DNA of 64,000 nt from Odiellus spinosus (Eukaryota; Arthropoda; Arachnida; Opiliones; Phalangiidae). The first letter of the stretch is position 1. The number at the start of each line of letters is the position of its first letter. The notes under the pieces are model-generated. The model was not told the DNA's origin. It did no database searches and saw nothing but the letters and a program-made list of their open reading frames with translations. Location: positions 22,789,728-22,853,727 of the forward strand of contig OY987229.1 in NCBI GenBank assembly GCA_963920705.1, read 5' to 3'. A program made the translations under genes and the position numbers. This document shows, one piece after another, positions 46,363-57,303 of the stretch.

Positions 46363-48597
46363 CTACTGAATACATTGAATCAGGGCAAATTCACCGGAAT
46401 ACATCCAATTTGGATATTGGGATTCTACTAATTTTACTATATCATCCGTTAAACCTACAACTACTTCAGCCTTTATAGTCCTTAAAGTGCATAACGGAGC
46501 TGGTTTAAAACCTCTCAGTGATGTCTCGAATGAGGTAGAATGATCCCAATTTAAATCTCCAGTTAATTTGCGATAATTCAAATCTCCTTTGAAGATTATC
46601 AGATTTGCCCCACTCAGAAATTCGTATAATTTTGGATCCACTCGTTTCATTTGACTGTAATCGTAAGGTAAAGTCCAAAACGATTCTTTTACGATGATCC
46701 AACGCTTCTTTTCGTAATATTTTTTCCATCTATCGCCGAGTTTGCCCAAGTTTGATCGCTTATTTGAGCTTAAGTAGTTCAACAACCAATGAAAATCATC
46801 ATCTATAACGTCAGAAACGAACCAAGGTATTTCTTTAACGTGAAAATACGTTGTTTCAACCAGATCACATTGAATTAGAAAATCAATCTGGAATTGTAGG
46901 ATTGAAAATTATTTGTAAAAATGGACTTTGAAGCAATGTTACGTCTTCAAATGACGTAACAATAGCACAGCCACTAAACTGAATTGAATTTAGGCTTAGC
47001 GTGTGCCAATATTTTGGTTTTTAACTCTTATTAGGCCTAACTCTCATCAAAATTATTCTAGCGCTGTTATAACGGTATCCTAATGACGTCATCAAAATTT
47101 TGACGCACATAAAATGTTTAAATGAATTCTTTTTGGCCCTAGAGTTTTAGGATAAAGATTCAAAAAGTTATATTCATACCAAGCATAGATCAGAGTATAA
47201 TTCAAATCCAGCATTGTCTAAAACCACGTGAAGGGTCAGTTTGTCTCGGTTTTGGCGCTGAGAATGGACAATATCGTATAACTTTAAAGAATCATTGGCC
47301 AGAATCTTGTTACGCAAAGAATTAGTTTGCTGCAAGGGGTCTTTGCTCGTTTTTACGTCTTCCCCCGATGATAGAGACAAGTCACATTTATTTCCCCATA
47401 GAGAAAACTATGATAAATATAAGAATAAACTAATTAATTTAAATTCACGTCTATACACTCAAATTATTGCAAAAAGCTTGGGATAATTTTTGCGTAAACT
47501 TTCAGAAAATTCACGAATATCAAAGCAACTTTTTTTATTGTGTAATGTCAGAAGTTCATAAAAAATCAGCACGAACACTACATCAAAGGTCCATGCGACT
47601 CGAGTAAAGTAGTAGCAGACGATTTTGTAAAAATTCTAATGCTAAAGGCCAATGAGCATTAGGGAAAAATGATTTTCCATAAGAGTGTACTCGAGTTGCG
47701 TGAAGCATCAAGTGTAGCTTTGATTTTTTTTAAACTATATCGAGACTTACTTCAACAAATCTTACGAAGTTCTCTTTGATGAAAGCCTCCCGTTCTACGG
47801 AATTATTGCCATTAGGTGGAATTTGCAAATTCAAGAGATACAAACTGAGAGTGGACACGGTATCCAGGCTTTGAAAGAAAGAGCTCTGTTTCTGATCCCG
47901 AAACGGATCAAAGTTGTTTATCAATGTCCTGGATAAGTAATTTATTAAAAAAAGCTTTCAATAGATGGCGTAACTTCAAGAAATTCTCAACTTGAAATTT
48001 AAAGCTTACGTTAGTTCGAAAGCTTCTCGGATTCTCCTGTATAAGTAACATTCAACAAGAACCCACGGTGACTCAAACCACGAAGGTTCGCAACCAAACT
48101 CTCGAGTATATTCCTCAATGGCATTATTCCAGGCTTCAACATCTGACCCGTTTGATACCAATGGGATTATTGCCTTGTCCGTTTGCATTTCATTGCGTAG
48201 TTTTGATAAATAACCAATAACAGCTTTTGTTTCAGCATGCGCCTCCTGAAACAGTAAAATTTTGCTGAAGTCTTAACCCATTACCAAATAAAACAATAGG
48301 TCAAAGGTATCTTTGAGAGGTCTGTAGAAGAATTTAATTGAAGTTAAATGAACTCTTGGATGGGAATTTGTACATACCTGACCATATTTTTTCGCAATTT
48401 CATTTCTATCCCTAAACAATACATCAATCACTTTTGTCAGGATCACAGGAAGTCTATCTTTTACCGTTTTATATGCGAAAGATCTGAAACAGGTCACAAT
48501 TCAGACAATTCAATAATTCTAATGTGGAAAAAATTATTATTAATCTGGTTATTCACCCAACAACTTTGGCTGATAAAGGAGGCGGTATATCACCCAT
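46363..48597 (-). CDS. ARMT1: ARMT1, DUF89 damage-control phosphatase / acidic-residue methyltransferase
   Basis: Six exons on minus (48597-48557, 48483-48378, 48245-48010, 47928-47751, 47407-47180, 46887-46363) join in phase to 437 residues, against about 441 in vertebrates. The N-terminus MGDIPPPLSAKVVGSFAYKT and the block SLWGNKCDLSLS are near-diagnostic. Metal-site residues of the DUF89 fold are present: VVLDNAGFELYSD (Asp/Asn near residue 251) and IIFKGDLNYRKLTGD (Asp near 365). PAPLCTLRTIKAEVVVGL near the C-terminus is also conserved. Family enzymes are metal-dependent phosphatases acting on damaged phosphometabolites such as fructose-1-phosphate; a methyltransferase activity on PCNA carboxylates has also been reported. 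It lies head to tail between NDC80 and the RhoGEF. Confidence 0.94.
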
Positions 48598-49277
48598 CAG
48601 TAATAATATTTCATATAAATCGTTCCCTTCATGAAAATTGCAGAGAAAATATTTTCTCTGATGAAACTAAGAACAAATTTAGAAACCAATCTTGTAATAA
48701 ATTACTAGACTAACTAGCAGACAGCGTTTCAAAAAATAAACATTCAGAACTTCAGAGGGGCTGTACATAAAAACATATTTAATTTTATAAATGGCTCTTA
48801 TTTTGGGAATTTTCATTTGACCGGCGGGCGACGTAATTTTTTTACAGCTGTATCGGAATATATAAGCATCCAAAGTAGGGAACTAACTATACCCTTTAAA
48901 ATAATAATAAATATTAAAGATAATTTGGAAATTTTAAATATTTACCTATAGGACTACACTCATACAGAGGCAAGAGATACTGCATTCGTTCTTTCTGTAT
49001 GTGTGTATGTTCGCGAAAAAAATGTTCGCCTCGTTGTTAGCAGAAGTAAATAGATGGGAAGAAGTAGGTAGCCTTACATATTTGGCTCTTTTCAATCATG
49101 ATTTAAATCACACAATGGGAATGCGCCAAGTAAAGAAAACCCCTCCCCCAGCAAAATAAAGGAAATGTGGATAATAGGAAATTTAAAGGACATCTTTAAA
49201 ATATAGAAAATAATTTTTATTGTTAAAACAGTACAACTTTGAATAATAAAATTTTACTATGGATTATGTTGTCAATA
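48598..49277. other. spacer between ARMT1 and NDC80
   Basis: About 680 bp between two minus-strand genes. It contains the NDC80 poly(A) signal (AATAAA on minus at 49221-49216, about 57 nt after the stop) and presumably the ARMT1 promoter. No other feature seen. Confidence 0.5.
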
Positions 49278-52200
49278 TTACTCATTGGCAATTCTCATAA
49301 ACCCCTCGCTCATGGAACGGAATTCTAACGCCATTTTTTCATTATCAAGCTAAAATGAAATGATGGCATTAAGACAAATCGTTCGCATATAGGAGCAAAT
49401 ATGTTAGTTTTGCGAATGTTAAGTGTTAACTTACGTCAATTTCCGCATTTAACTTTTCCTTTTGACGCAAAAGATCTTTACTCTCTTCCACATAATGCTG
49501 CTCTCGTTCAATATGACTTATCTTCATTTTTTCCAACCTGCAAAAACGAATTAATATCAAATTTTAAAAAAGCTTTAGTAAGTCTGACTAGTTACAATTC
49601 GATAATCATTGACTGTAACCATTGTCAAGAATGAACAAGGATTGAATTGATAAAAAAAATATATTTACTTTTCTTCAAGTTTGCGATTGATTTCTTCAAG
49701 TTCTGGAAGTTTTTGATTGGTTTTTGACAAGGCCAAGATTCCAGCACGGGCATTTTTGATTCTTTCCTGAACATCTTCAAGCTGCTGACAAATTTCCTAA
49801 ACAAAAAAAAATATACCCTGTTATCAGATGGCACTGATAGCAGTTTTGCCGTCATTTTTATCACTAGACTAGGTAAGCCTTGGTCCCTCGAGAATAAAGT
49901 TTTGAATGCGAAAATTTTCTAGTTGAATTCAAATAAAATGTGGTATAATGAAGCAAAGGGCTATCTATAATAAACATCTCTTTCAGCTCATGCATCATTT
50001 CAAAGACAAACTCATTGGCTTCAGCTATTAAATCAGAAATTTCTTGAAGCCTAATTTCGCAACTTTATAATTAAGCCCAGAATTGTCTCAAAATCTTGGT
50101 CGAGGTTTGATAATGTATTAGGCATATTTTAAGTCTAATAACTAACATTTACTGTTCATTTTGGGTTGAAACATTTCCATTCGTTAATAATTACTACGTC
50201 ACTAGTAAAAAGATCATAAGAATAAAACTTACCTCATTATCCTTGATGTAATGTTGCTTATTAACAGCGATACAATCTTCTAAATCTTTTATTTCCAAGA
50301 GGATAAGTTTGGCTTGACTTTCCAACTAAGCATTGTACAAATATTGTTAGTAAAGGACATTGAAAAACAACATTATTCCACGAAAACTAGTCATTTCTTG
50401 ACCGCATAGCAGACTAAGCAAGTCACGTTTCTCATCAGGACAGATTTGTGGCTATACTTGCTTTAAAACTTGATCAAGGCTTTGATGAGTCAAGTTACCG
50501 AGTTATTTCTGGTTTAACTATAGCTAATTAAGTTTAAACGTAATAGTCACGGAAGAAATGCTAAATTTGCGATCTCACTGATAGAATTTTGAACGAACTT
50601 ACGTCAGATGCAATTTTGCCTTCCGTTCGAATTGATTCTTCAAGTTTCCAAGAACCTTCTAATTAAAATAAAATCAATAGAATCAATAATCAACCCCGTC
50701 TCCAATTTGTCAAATTTTCTGGTTATTTAACATCCATATGTCAAATTCTTACCTTGATAAATATGGTCCTTTAATGCCGAAATGAGATTTGGTAATTGGT
50801 TAAGCATGTTAATTACTTCCACCGAGTTCACATTGTCGCCCAAGAACTCATTGAAGTATAAAAATTTATCAAGTTTCTTCTTTTCAGGAAAGGTTTCGTA
50901 CAATGTCGAGTGACTTTTCAAATGTTGGACTAACTCCGAACGTTTGTCTTCCAGAATAGAGCAAATTTCTCGAAACTGGGTAAAAATTATAAAATGATAT
51001 TTAAACGAAGCGTGAAGTAATAACATGGACTCGTGTGATTAAGAATTACGCGTAAATACACCAACCAGACTCGATTCAGGCCTCGTCTAATTGAAAGTGC
51101 TTACCCGAGCGTGAGTTGCCAGTTGTTTCATCTCCCATTCCCATTTATTTTCATTCTTTGCTTCAAGCTTTTTTTCCCAATCTGCGATCTCCATTCTCAA
51201 CCGCCTCTTTTTCTCACCAAGGACTTTCGCATTAAGTCCTTGGCTCGATTGTTCCTTCACCTTTTCCTTCATTGCTTCGATCTTGAGCTTTTTGGCAGCA
51301 ATCTTCTCCCCTAGAAGAAAAAAAAAAGGACCAATAAGGGCGATAAGGAAATAAAACTCGTCCTATAAGGTCCTATTAAAATGAAATGAGATTTGAACTT
51401 ACTAAGTTGGGTATTTCTTTGACGAGTGTCTTCAAGATCAGTTTCTTTGTACTCAATGTTATGAGATATTCTCTCGTTGTACGTAGCGAATTCTAGCAAG
51501 TCACGATCAAATGATTTGATGCACTCTTCTACTTTTTGGATCTGAGCCTATTTATACGTACAATCCCAAAAAAATTCGTAAAGATCTAGTATTCAAACGC
51601 GATTAAAAAAATTGTTTTTAACTACTTACAAGTGACACTTCAGTTTGTTTAAGATCATCCTGATATTCCGTTACTTGATGGCGTAAATTGTCCATTTCAG
51701 CTTCAGTCAATCCCATATACTCATCCACTACAAAAATAGATTCGAAAATATAAGAAAGAAATAACAACAGGAAGAATTTTCATCACAAAGACAAAGGCAA
51801 AAAATGCATTGGATTCGTATTTGAATTCTAATCTAATTAGAAACAATGAAAACTGATGAAGAAATTCAAGATCTCCATGAATTTAGTTAAGCCTTTTTGT
51901 TAAGCCTAATTTCTTTCACTAAGCCTATTTTTTAAGCCTAATTTATTTTATTAAACCTATTTGTTAAGCCTAATTTCTTTTACTAAGCCTATTTGTTAAG
52001 CCTAATTTCTTTTCCTAAGCCTATTTTTTACACTTTATTTTTCATTACTAATTCTAGATTTCCAATCAACTTACCTTGATTTTTTAGAATAGCTCTATGT
52101 TCTTCGTCGCTTTTAGTTACGCCACTAGTTTTTTCTCTAAAGGTATCATTCGCGTATTCGTAAAAATACTACAAAAAATAGTATTATTTTTTAAAATCAA

Positions 52201-53624
52201 TCAGTGAACAAGGATTCGCGTCTCCCCACTTTCTAAAGTCAAGTTTTGACAAATTTAAAGATACTACACCGGTAATGAAAAAACTACCTACTTCTAATAG
52301 TGAGACATTGTTGAATTCTTCTTCGACTCCTTGGGAAGCGTATTTTTCAAAATCATCCTTTCGTCGTGGAATTTCGTATTGTTTTGCGTACTAAAATTAT
52401 ATAAATAGCCATGGCTACGTTGAAATTTATTTAAAGGGAGACCTCAACCCGATCTTACAACACTCCCTTGATAAAAAATTTAAAAGCAACATTACTGACC
52501 TGTATGACATCTATCATCCAACTGAAGAACGAAAGAATATGACACCAGGATTGACGACTTCCAGGATTCATGACGTGCGATCGATTGATGTTGTGTGGGA
52601 AATGCAGGTATCGGATAATTAAGGGAATCTCATCTAAGGCGTTGGAGCGGTTAAGTTGGTAGTTTGGTGATAGAAGTTTGTACACGAACTCAAATAAAGA
52701 GTAGTACTCATTGTTGGAGGGGCCATGAAGAAGTTTGGAAGTGATTGGTTGGACAGTCTTGTCGTAATGTTGCCTTAAAAGAAACTAGAAAAAAAAAAAA
52801 AAAATTGAGCCATTTATATAGTTTTTACAAAAGGGGGTTAAAAGCCATTCCCCCAGTGTTGACAATCAATTGTGAGCGCAACTGAAGCAGAGAGAAAGGC
52901 TAGCAGTCCAGTTTTGGAACCGATCTGTTCTGAACTGCACTCACAAGCTAATGAAAGCTGTGGAATTTTATTTCGCTCCTTTATCGAAAACTACGTACTA
53001 AGATAAGCAGGCTTTTTAAACATACCTCTTTCAGTTTATCCGCACATTCCTTCTGATATTCCTTGGTGTGCAGTACACGATTTTCTTTACGACCACTTCT
53101 TGCACCCGAGCTTAATCGGGCAGCAATACTCAAACGTGGAAGCGCAGAAAGGACACCCAAACTACGCCCAGTGCTGTTGCTCCTGAAAAATGTTAATGCA
53201 ATTGACATTTAAGTAAAGACAAAAGTGAAAGGAACATGAAAAGCAGCATCACGTTTGAATACTGCAATTTTCTTTTTCCCAGGGGGTTGGGCGGAACTAG
53301 CTCATGTTTAGATTATTGAAACTATTACTATGAGTATGACACACGGGGCTCTTTGATGTTGAACTTCCCCCAACGTAAATATGCGGATAACAAAAAATCC
53401 AAGAGATTATAGCTGACTGAACTAGCTACAGCACGTGTTGTTTTAAATTAGTATAAAATGGTTGGTTACCGGGACCTGCCACCGACAGAACTTGATCGTT
53501 TCCCAAGACCAGCAGAAGCACTTGGAAAATTGGCGGAAGATCTAGGTCTGGTAGATTGGCTGCGACTTCTCGAAGGAGCTACACTAGGCGGTTTGATACC
53601 TGACAATCTGGGTATCGAAGACAT
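49278..53624 (-). CDS. NDC80: kinetochore protein NDC80 (HEC1)
   Basis: Fourteen exons on minus: 53624-53470, 53182-53026, 52784-52500, 52390-52292, 52168-52075, 51727-51630, 51547-51403, 51310-51105, 50975-50753, 50658-50603, 50325-50233, 49796-49669, 49537-49435, 49349-49278. All phases join to give 637 residues (human about 642). The N-terminal tail (MSSIPRLSGIKPPSVAPSRS onward) is basic and Ser-rich, as expected of the Aurora B-regulated microtubule-binding tail. The CH domain (about residues 105-230) includes FEFVYKLLSPNYQLN and SWCHILSFFSWMIDVIQ. The remainder is coiled coil, including QLEDVQERI and LEKMKISHIEREQHYVEES. NDC80 pairs with NUF2 and, with SPC24/SPC25, links kinetochores to spindle microtubules. 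Exon 1 could end at either of two overlapping donors (CAG|GTCCCG or CCG|GTAACC), both phase 2. An AATAAA follows the stop. Confidence 0.92.
51890..52030. repeat. short tandem repeat TTAAGCCTAATTTCTTT in NDC80 intron
   Basis: Four to five imperfect units of about 37 bp alternating TTAAGCCTAATTTCTTTTACT and AAGCCTATTTGT. Intronic and noncoding. Confidence 0.75.
52845..52985. repeat. dispersed repeat, related to 7925-8065
   Basis: Starts CCATTCCCCCAGTGTTGACA and shares TGTGAGCGCAA and GAAAGCTGTGG with the block in the HTH2 intron. It lies in the NDC80 intron between exons 2 and 3 and contains loosely inverted halves (AGTCCAGTTTTGGAAC and CTGTTCTGAACTGCACT). Confidence 0.5.
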
Positions 53625-54177
53625 TTCTCTAAACAGTAAATTAATTCGAATTTAATCTTAACACACGCTTGATACAACTGATACACATAAAGAAAGACAA
53701 AAACAGGGTTACTAACTTACAAATTTTAGGCGCCTAATCTTAAACAACCCTAATTCTGGTCCACAGAGAAGCAACTAGAGTACTGACAAAATAACGAACT
53801 ATGGACTAACAACTAATTTGAACTAAATCTACCTGATTCTGGTCCTACGGTAGAGGGCGAGGTCCGAAGTTCCGAACAAAATGTTTAATATTTCAATATA
53901 GAAAACATGAGATTTAAAAACTTAAACATTAACGGTATACAAATGGTATTTATGGAAAAATTTTACAACTGTTTTTTGATTTGCTCCAATAAGATCATGT
54001 TCATTGACGCATACCGAGGTATGCGGCAGGCTACCGCTTGAGGTATAACGGTATTATCTATGGAAATAACTGTCTGCTATAAGTTCTGGTTTGTCCGGAG
54101 TCTACTGTTTCATTATTTTATGTAAACCTGAGGAGTCCGAATGTTTTGTTTGTAATTTTGCTAAAGAAACTTACAAG
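53625..54177. other. divergent upstream region of NDC80 and HARBI1-like gene
   Basis: A 553-bp head-to-head spacer. It must hold the NDC80 promoter and perhaps that of the HARBI1-like gene. Two loosely repeated CTAATTCTGGTCC / CTGATTCTGGTCC stretches occur at about 53749 and 53832. The in-frame extension upstream of 54178 lacks an ATG. Confidence 0.4.
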
Positions 54178-55491
54178 ATGGAAAATTTTCAAGAGATAAA
54201 ACAGTTTATCGATTTGACTCTGGCTGGACGAGACGATAACCAAGATTACGAAACAATTCTGGCTGTTGTTACAACTTTGTGTTATACAATGCTTGAGAAA
54301 TTCCGTCATAGCATTATCTTACACCGTAGATTGTTAAATAATTTGACCATATATTGCTACGAACAGCGGCGGAAAGAACAGAAGAAGCTAGAAACTGCGG
54401 TACAATCAAACTGCAAGTGCAAAATCTGCACCGTATTAAATTTTGTAGAAAATGGAACAGAAGCCAAGAATCACATACGGATATCTTTGATAGTTTTCCA
54501 CAAATTACATGAACTTATTAAACACGATGATAATGTCAGTGTACACTCTTTGCTAACTCTATTAATTTGGTTAGCGAAAGGCTGTAACTCCAATGAAATT
54601 CTCAATTATTGCCATTTTAAAAATCCCTCAGACTTAAACAAAATAATTGATAACACTTTAAACGCAGTATTGAAGTTATCATCTACTTTGATTAAATTAC
54701 CACAAGAAGAACAGGAAATTCAAAATATAGGCATCAACTTTGCTGGCATGGCTGGTCATACCGCATTTGCATCCATAGTTGGAGCGATTGGCACGTGGGA
54801 GATAAAAATTAATGATGAATATCAAATTAATAAAGAATACCGCGTAACAAATATGGCCAGCGCCAATTCAGATGAAATATTTTTGGAAATTGTCCCGAGT
54901 ATGTTATATTTTCAAGCCGTTTGCAACCATCACGGTCTAATCCTTGACATGCACCTAGATTTTAGCCGGAATACGAGTAACGCTGAGATTTTACGACAAA
55001 GTTCAATTTATCGAGAGAAACGTTACCCTCCTTTTGACTATTTTATCATAGGAAATAAAAATTTCCCTTGCATATCACGACCAATATCCATTTTAACTCC
55101 GTACCCTCTTCCGATGAATTCCGCCCGTGAAGCTCAGTTCAACTCTTATCACGCCCGTTTGATAAGTGTAACGGAAAAGGTGTTTAATCAAATCTATTGT
55201 CGTTGGAGAGAACTCTTCGAGTTTCCATTAAATTTATCAGAGTTTTTATCACCACGTATTGTGCAGGCTTGCGCAATCATTCATAACTTGTGCTTGTTGT
55301 TTGAAGATAATGAACATAGTTCAGCCAACACCGGCGCTTGTTTTTCAAGCTACGAGAATCTTAAAGAAGCTCCAGACTATGAAGAAAATGAAGTAGATAG
55401 TGAGGATGTTAGAGATTTTATAGCGAGACAGTTGCCAATACCAATGATAGTGCCGTTTAGTTATAAACCAAAGTGTCTCACAAATACTTAA
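54178..55491 (+). CDS. HARBI1-like nuclease, PIF/Harbinger transposase-derived, acidic residues lost
   Basis: A single uninterrupted exon gives 437 residues from the ATG at 54178; the frame is open 29 codons further upstream but only from a non-ATG codon. The C-terminal half follows the DDE_4 nuclease layout: VGAIGTWEIKI (family pattern GxIDGTHI), LDFSRNTSNAEILRQSSIY (family: HD in this position), IIGNKNFP (family: LGDxxYP), LTPYP, REAQFNSYHARLISVTEKVF (family: ExxYNxxHxxxRxxxE) and CAIIHNLCL. Thus the Asp of IDG is missing, HD has become SN and GD has become GN, while the Glu of the ExxFN block remains. An inactive nuclease fold kept as an intact frame suggests a domesticated protein, perhaps a DNA- or partner-binding scaffold. 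The N-terminal part has a Cys pair (CKCKIC) of unknown role. A Myb/SANT-like gene lies tail to tail downstream, as in Harbinger elements. Confidence 0.85.
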   Translation: MENFQEIKQFIDLTLAGRDDNQDYETILAVVTTLCYTMLEKFRHSIILHRRLLNNLTIYCYEQRRKEQKKLETAVQSNCKCKICTVLNFVENGTEAKNHIRISLIVFHKLHELIKHDDNVSVHSLLTLLIWLAKGCNSNEILNYCHFKNPSDLNKIIDNTLNAVLKLSSTLIKLPQEEQEIQNIGINFAGMAGHTAFASIVGAIGTWEIKINDEYQINKEYRVTNMASANSDEIFLEIVPSMLYFQAVCNHHGLILDMHLDFSRNTSNAEILRQSSIYREKRYPPFDYFIIGNKNFPCISRPISILTPYPLPMNSAREAQFNSYHARLISVTEKVFNQIYCRWRELFEFPLNLSEFLSPRIVQACAIIHNLCLLFEDNEHSSANTGACFSSYENLKEAPDYEENEVDSEDVRDFIARQLPIPMIVPFSYKPKCLTNT

Positions 55492-55670
55492 GAAAGAATA
55501 AGCAATTTTCTTACGTCACCTCAGTCAGTGAGGATTAAAGAACATTAAAGCCTGGGATCGTTTAGATAGACAACTTCGTGTTTAATTATAATTTGATTGT
55601 ATTTTACCAAGTATTCTCATTAAAGAAGTGTTTAAAATAACAAATTTTTTATTAAATATTATTATAATTA

Positions 55671-56280
55671 CAGGGAAAGAGTTCAGCTTAGTTTCCACTA
55701 TCGCACAGTTTTGTAACTCGTGTTAAACTCAACTTGGCATGTGCAAAGTTACGAAGTGGATAATGAAAACTTGCCATTAGTGGAAACTAAACCAATTATT
55801 CTTTCCACGCCATTTTCCCTGTTATTTCTATTTTAAGAATAAAAACGCTTTACACCACGTCCCATATCGCGCACCCTCTGTTAAAAACACGTTGTAGATA
55901 TTTAAATACTAAGTTTAACCTTTAATTTTAAAAAATAGGTGATTTTTAGGCCAATATCAGTAGGATACAAAAGTCCTATTGAAACGAACAGACTTAGAGA
56001 AAATCTTTAACTTATATACCTAAAACAATTAGGTAAAGAAAATCCAGTTTTTATTGATTCTTCTACTAAAAATTAAACCTTTTACGAATGGCTCGCTATT
56101 TGATGAAGCTATAAAACCGATAAAAACATCTTTCCTCTTCACCCTTAAGTATAAAGATTATTTTTACAATGGCTAGTTGAACACTTCAGTATTCCTTTAT
56201 GTAGTATACGCTTTAGGTGTCAAAATATTTAGCACGGGTAAAGAAAAATGTGCTGTTACGCGCGATAGTGGAAACTAAGC
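55671..56280. mobile_element. nested inverted-repeat element with TTAGTTTCCACTA ends
   Basis: AGCTTAGTTTCCACTATCGC at about 55685-55704 is matched in inverse by GCGATAGTGGAAACTAAGCT at about 56261-56280. A third inverse copy (TTAGTGGAAACTAAA) near 55784-55798, plus flanking CAGGGAAA (55671) and TTTCCCTG (about 55814-55822), marks a smaller inner structure. This looks like a MITE about 600 bp long with an internal rearrangement, or two overlapping elements. No clear TSD was found. Confidence 0.65.
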
Positions 56281-56286
56281 TTTCCG

Positions 56287-56358
56287 GGTCCAATTTCACT
56301 GAGCGGTGTTACAGAAAATGACAAAACCGTGGTCTGCGCTCAGTGTAAACTGACCCGA
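56287..56358. repeat. hairpin GGGTCnnnTTnCACTGAGC
   Basis: CGGGTCCAATTTCACTGAGC is followed about 30 bp later by GCTCAGTGTAAACTGACCCG, which pairs with it apart from a few mismatches. It directly adjoins the end of the preceding element and may be part of a TIR-only relic. Confidence 0.6.
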
Positions 56359-56571
56359 AATGCGCGTAAATGCTTTGGTCGCACGTAGAGCTCAAATTGT
56401 AAACTAATTCTTTCGCGAGAGAAAAGCCTCGTGCGTGAGAATCAGCTTGATCTATCAGAAAGTGTGCGCTATCTTCTCGTGAGCTCAGTTTTAAAGTCAA
56501 TATACTTCGCTAAAGTTATTCCCTTATTATTGCGTGATAATCACTCCGTCATTGATCTTCTACACTGCGTA

Positions 56572-57303
56572 TTAATTTTCACATTTAGCGTCACTACTAG
56601 GTTGAATTTCGATAATCTCACTCGAAGGTTCCGCTGTTACGTTACTTTGTTGCATACTGGCTTTGTTTTCAGCAACCGCGACTAATCTGTCGAGTAGATT
56701 TAGAACATGGTTGCTAAATTGATTGAAGGATTCCTCGTGCTGTTGTAAAGCCTCCGTTTGTTGTCTGATAAGATCAAGTAGAGGGTCATCACTTTTTGAA
56801 GCAAACCCAATTTTACGCCTTTTCTTGGCTATTGGCATCTATTATACATTAAAAATTATAGGATCAAAATCCTATAGTTTGAGGGCCAAAACCGTACACA
56901 CAAACCATAATTTGATCATTGTTGGAGTCATCATCCAATGAAAGGTATTCGGAGTGAGGCGCATTAGAGACGTAATCCTCGGAATCTCTCGATACGGGTA
57001 GATCATTCTCCGTTTTAGCTAATACGGGATCCAAGAGTTCAAAATATGGCCACTCTAAGGATGGCTCTATTTTTCCATCTAATTGATTCCTTTTAACCTC
57101 CTAAAAATAATGTTAAATGGGGCTTTGTACTGATAAAGATTTACATCAGGAAACCCTTCTAACTGGTTTACATTTAGTTTCAGATTAAAAGAAAATGAAT
57201 AGTTTCAAATCGAACCTTATATTTGTGTATTAAATTGTTCCATTTTTTCCGAGCCTGATTTGTAGTAATTTCTCCATCTAGTCCAAGCTCTTCCAATATT
57301 TCT
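56572..57303 (-). CDS. Myb/SANT-like DNA-binding protein of Harbinger type (5' end missing)
   Basis: Three in-phase exons on minus (57303-57216, 57100-56906, 56838-56572). The first encodes EILEELGLDGEITTNQARKK and then WNNLIHKYK, the second half of a Myb/SANT-like domain. The second continues EVKRNQLDGKIEPSLEWPYF into an acidic linker; the third has a basic patch (AKKRRKIG) and an amphipathic helix (LIRQQTEALQQHEESFNQFS), a common C-terminal dimerisation pattern in these proteins. The exon at 57303 begins in mid-codon, so at least one upstream exon with the start and first SANT helices is missing from my model. In PIF/Harbinger transposons a Myb-like protein partners the nuclease and brings it to DNA, and the HARBI1-like gene next door makes the same pairing plausible here. 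It could be a domesticated gene or a transposon relic. Confidence 0.7.

Larger units (their letters stand above)
55492..56571. other. spacer between HARBI1-like and Myb-like genes with inverted repeats
   Basis: Noncoding. It contains the inverted-repeat structure at 55671-56280 and the hairpin at 56287-56358, listed separately. Otherwise AT-rich. Confidence 0.5.

Noticed and set aside
49970..50065. Possible extra NDC80 exon on minus (LQEISDLIAEANEFVFEMM)
   Set aside because: Coiled-coil-like, but no GT donor follows in a workable position, and exons 50325-50233 and 49796-49669 already join in phase. It may be chance or a decayed exon.
53458..53655. 65-codon plus frame beginning MVGYRDLPPTELDR
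   Set aside because: It is the antisense of NDC80 exon 1 (53624-53470 minus), which joins in phase with exon 2 and reads as a typical NDC80 N-terminal tail.
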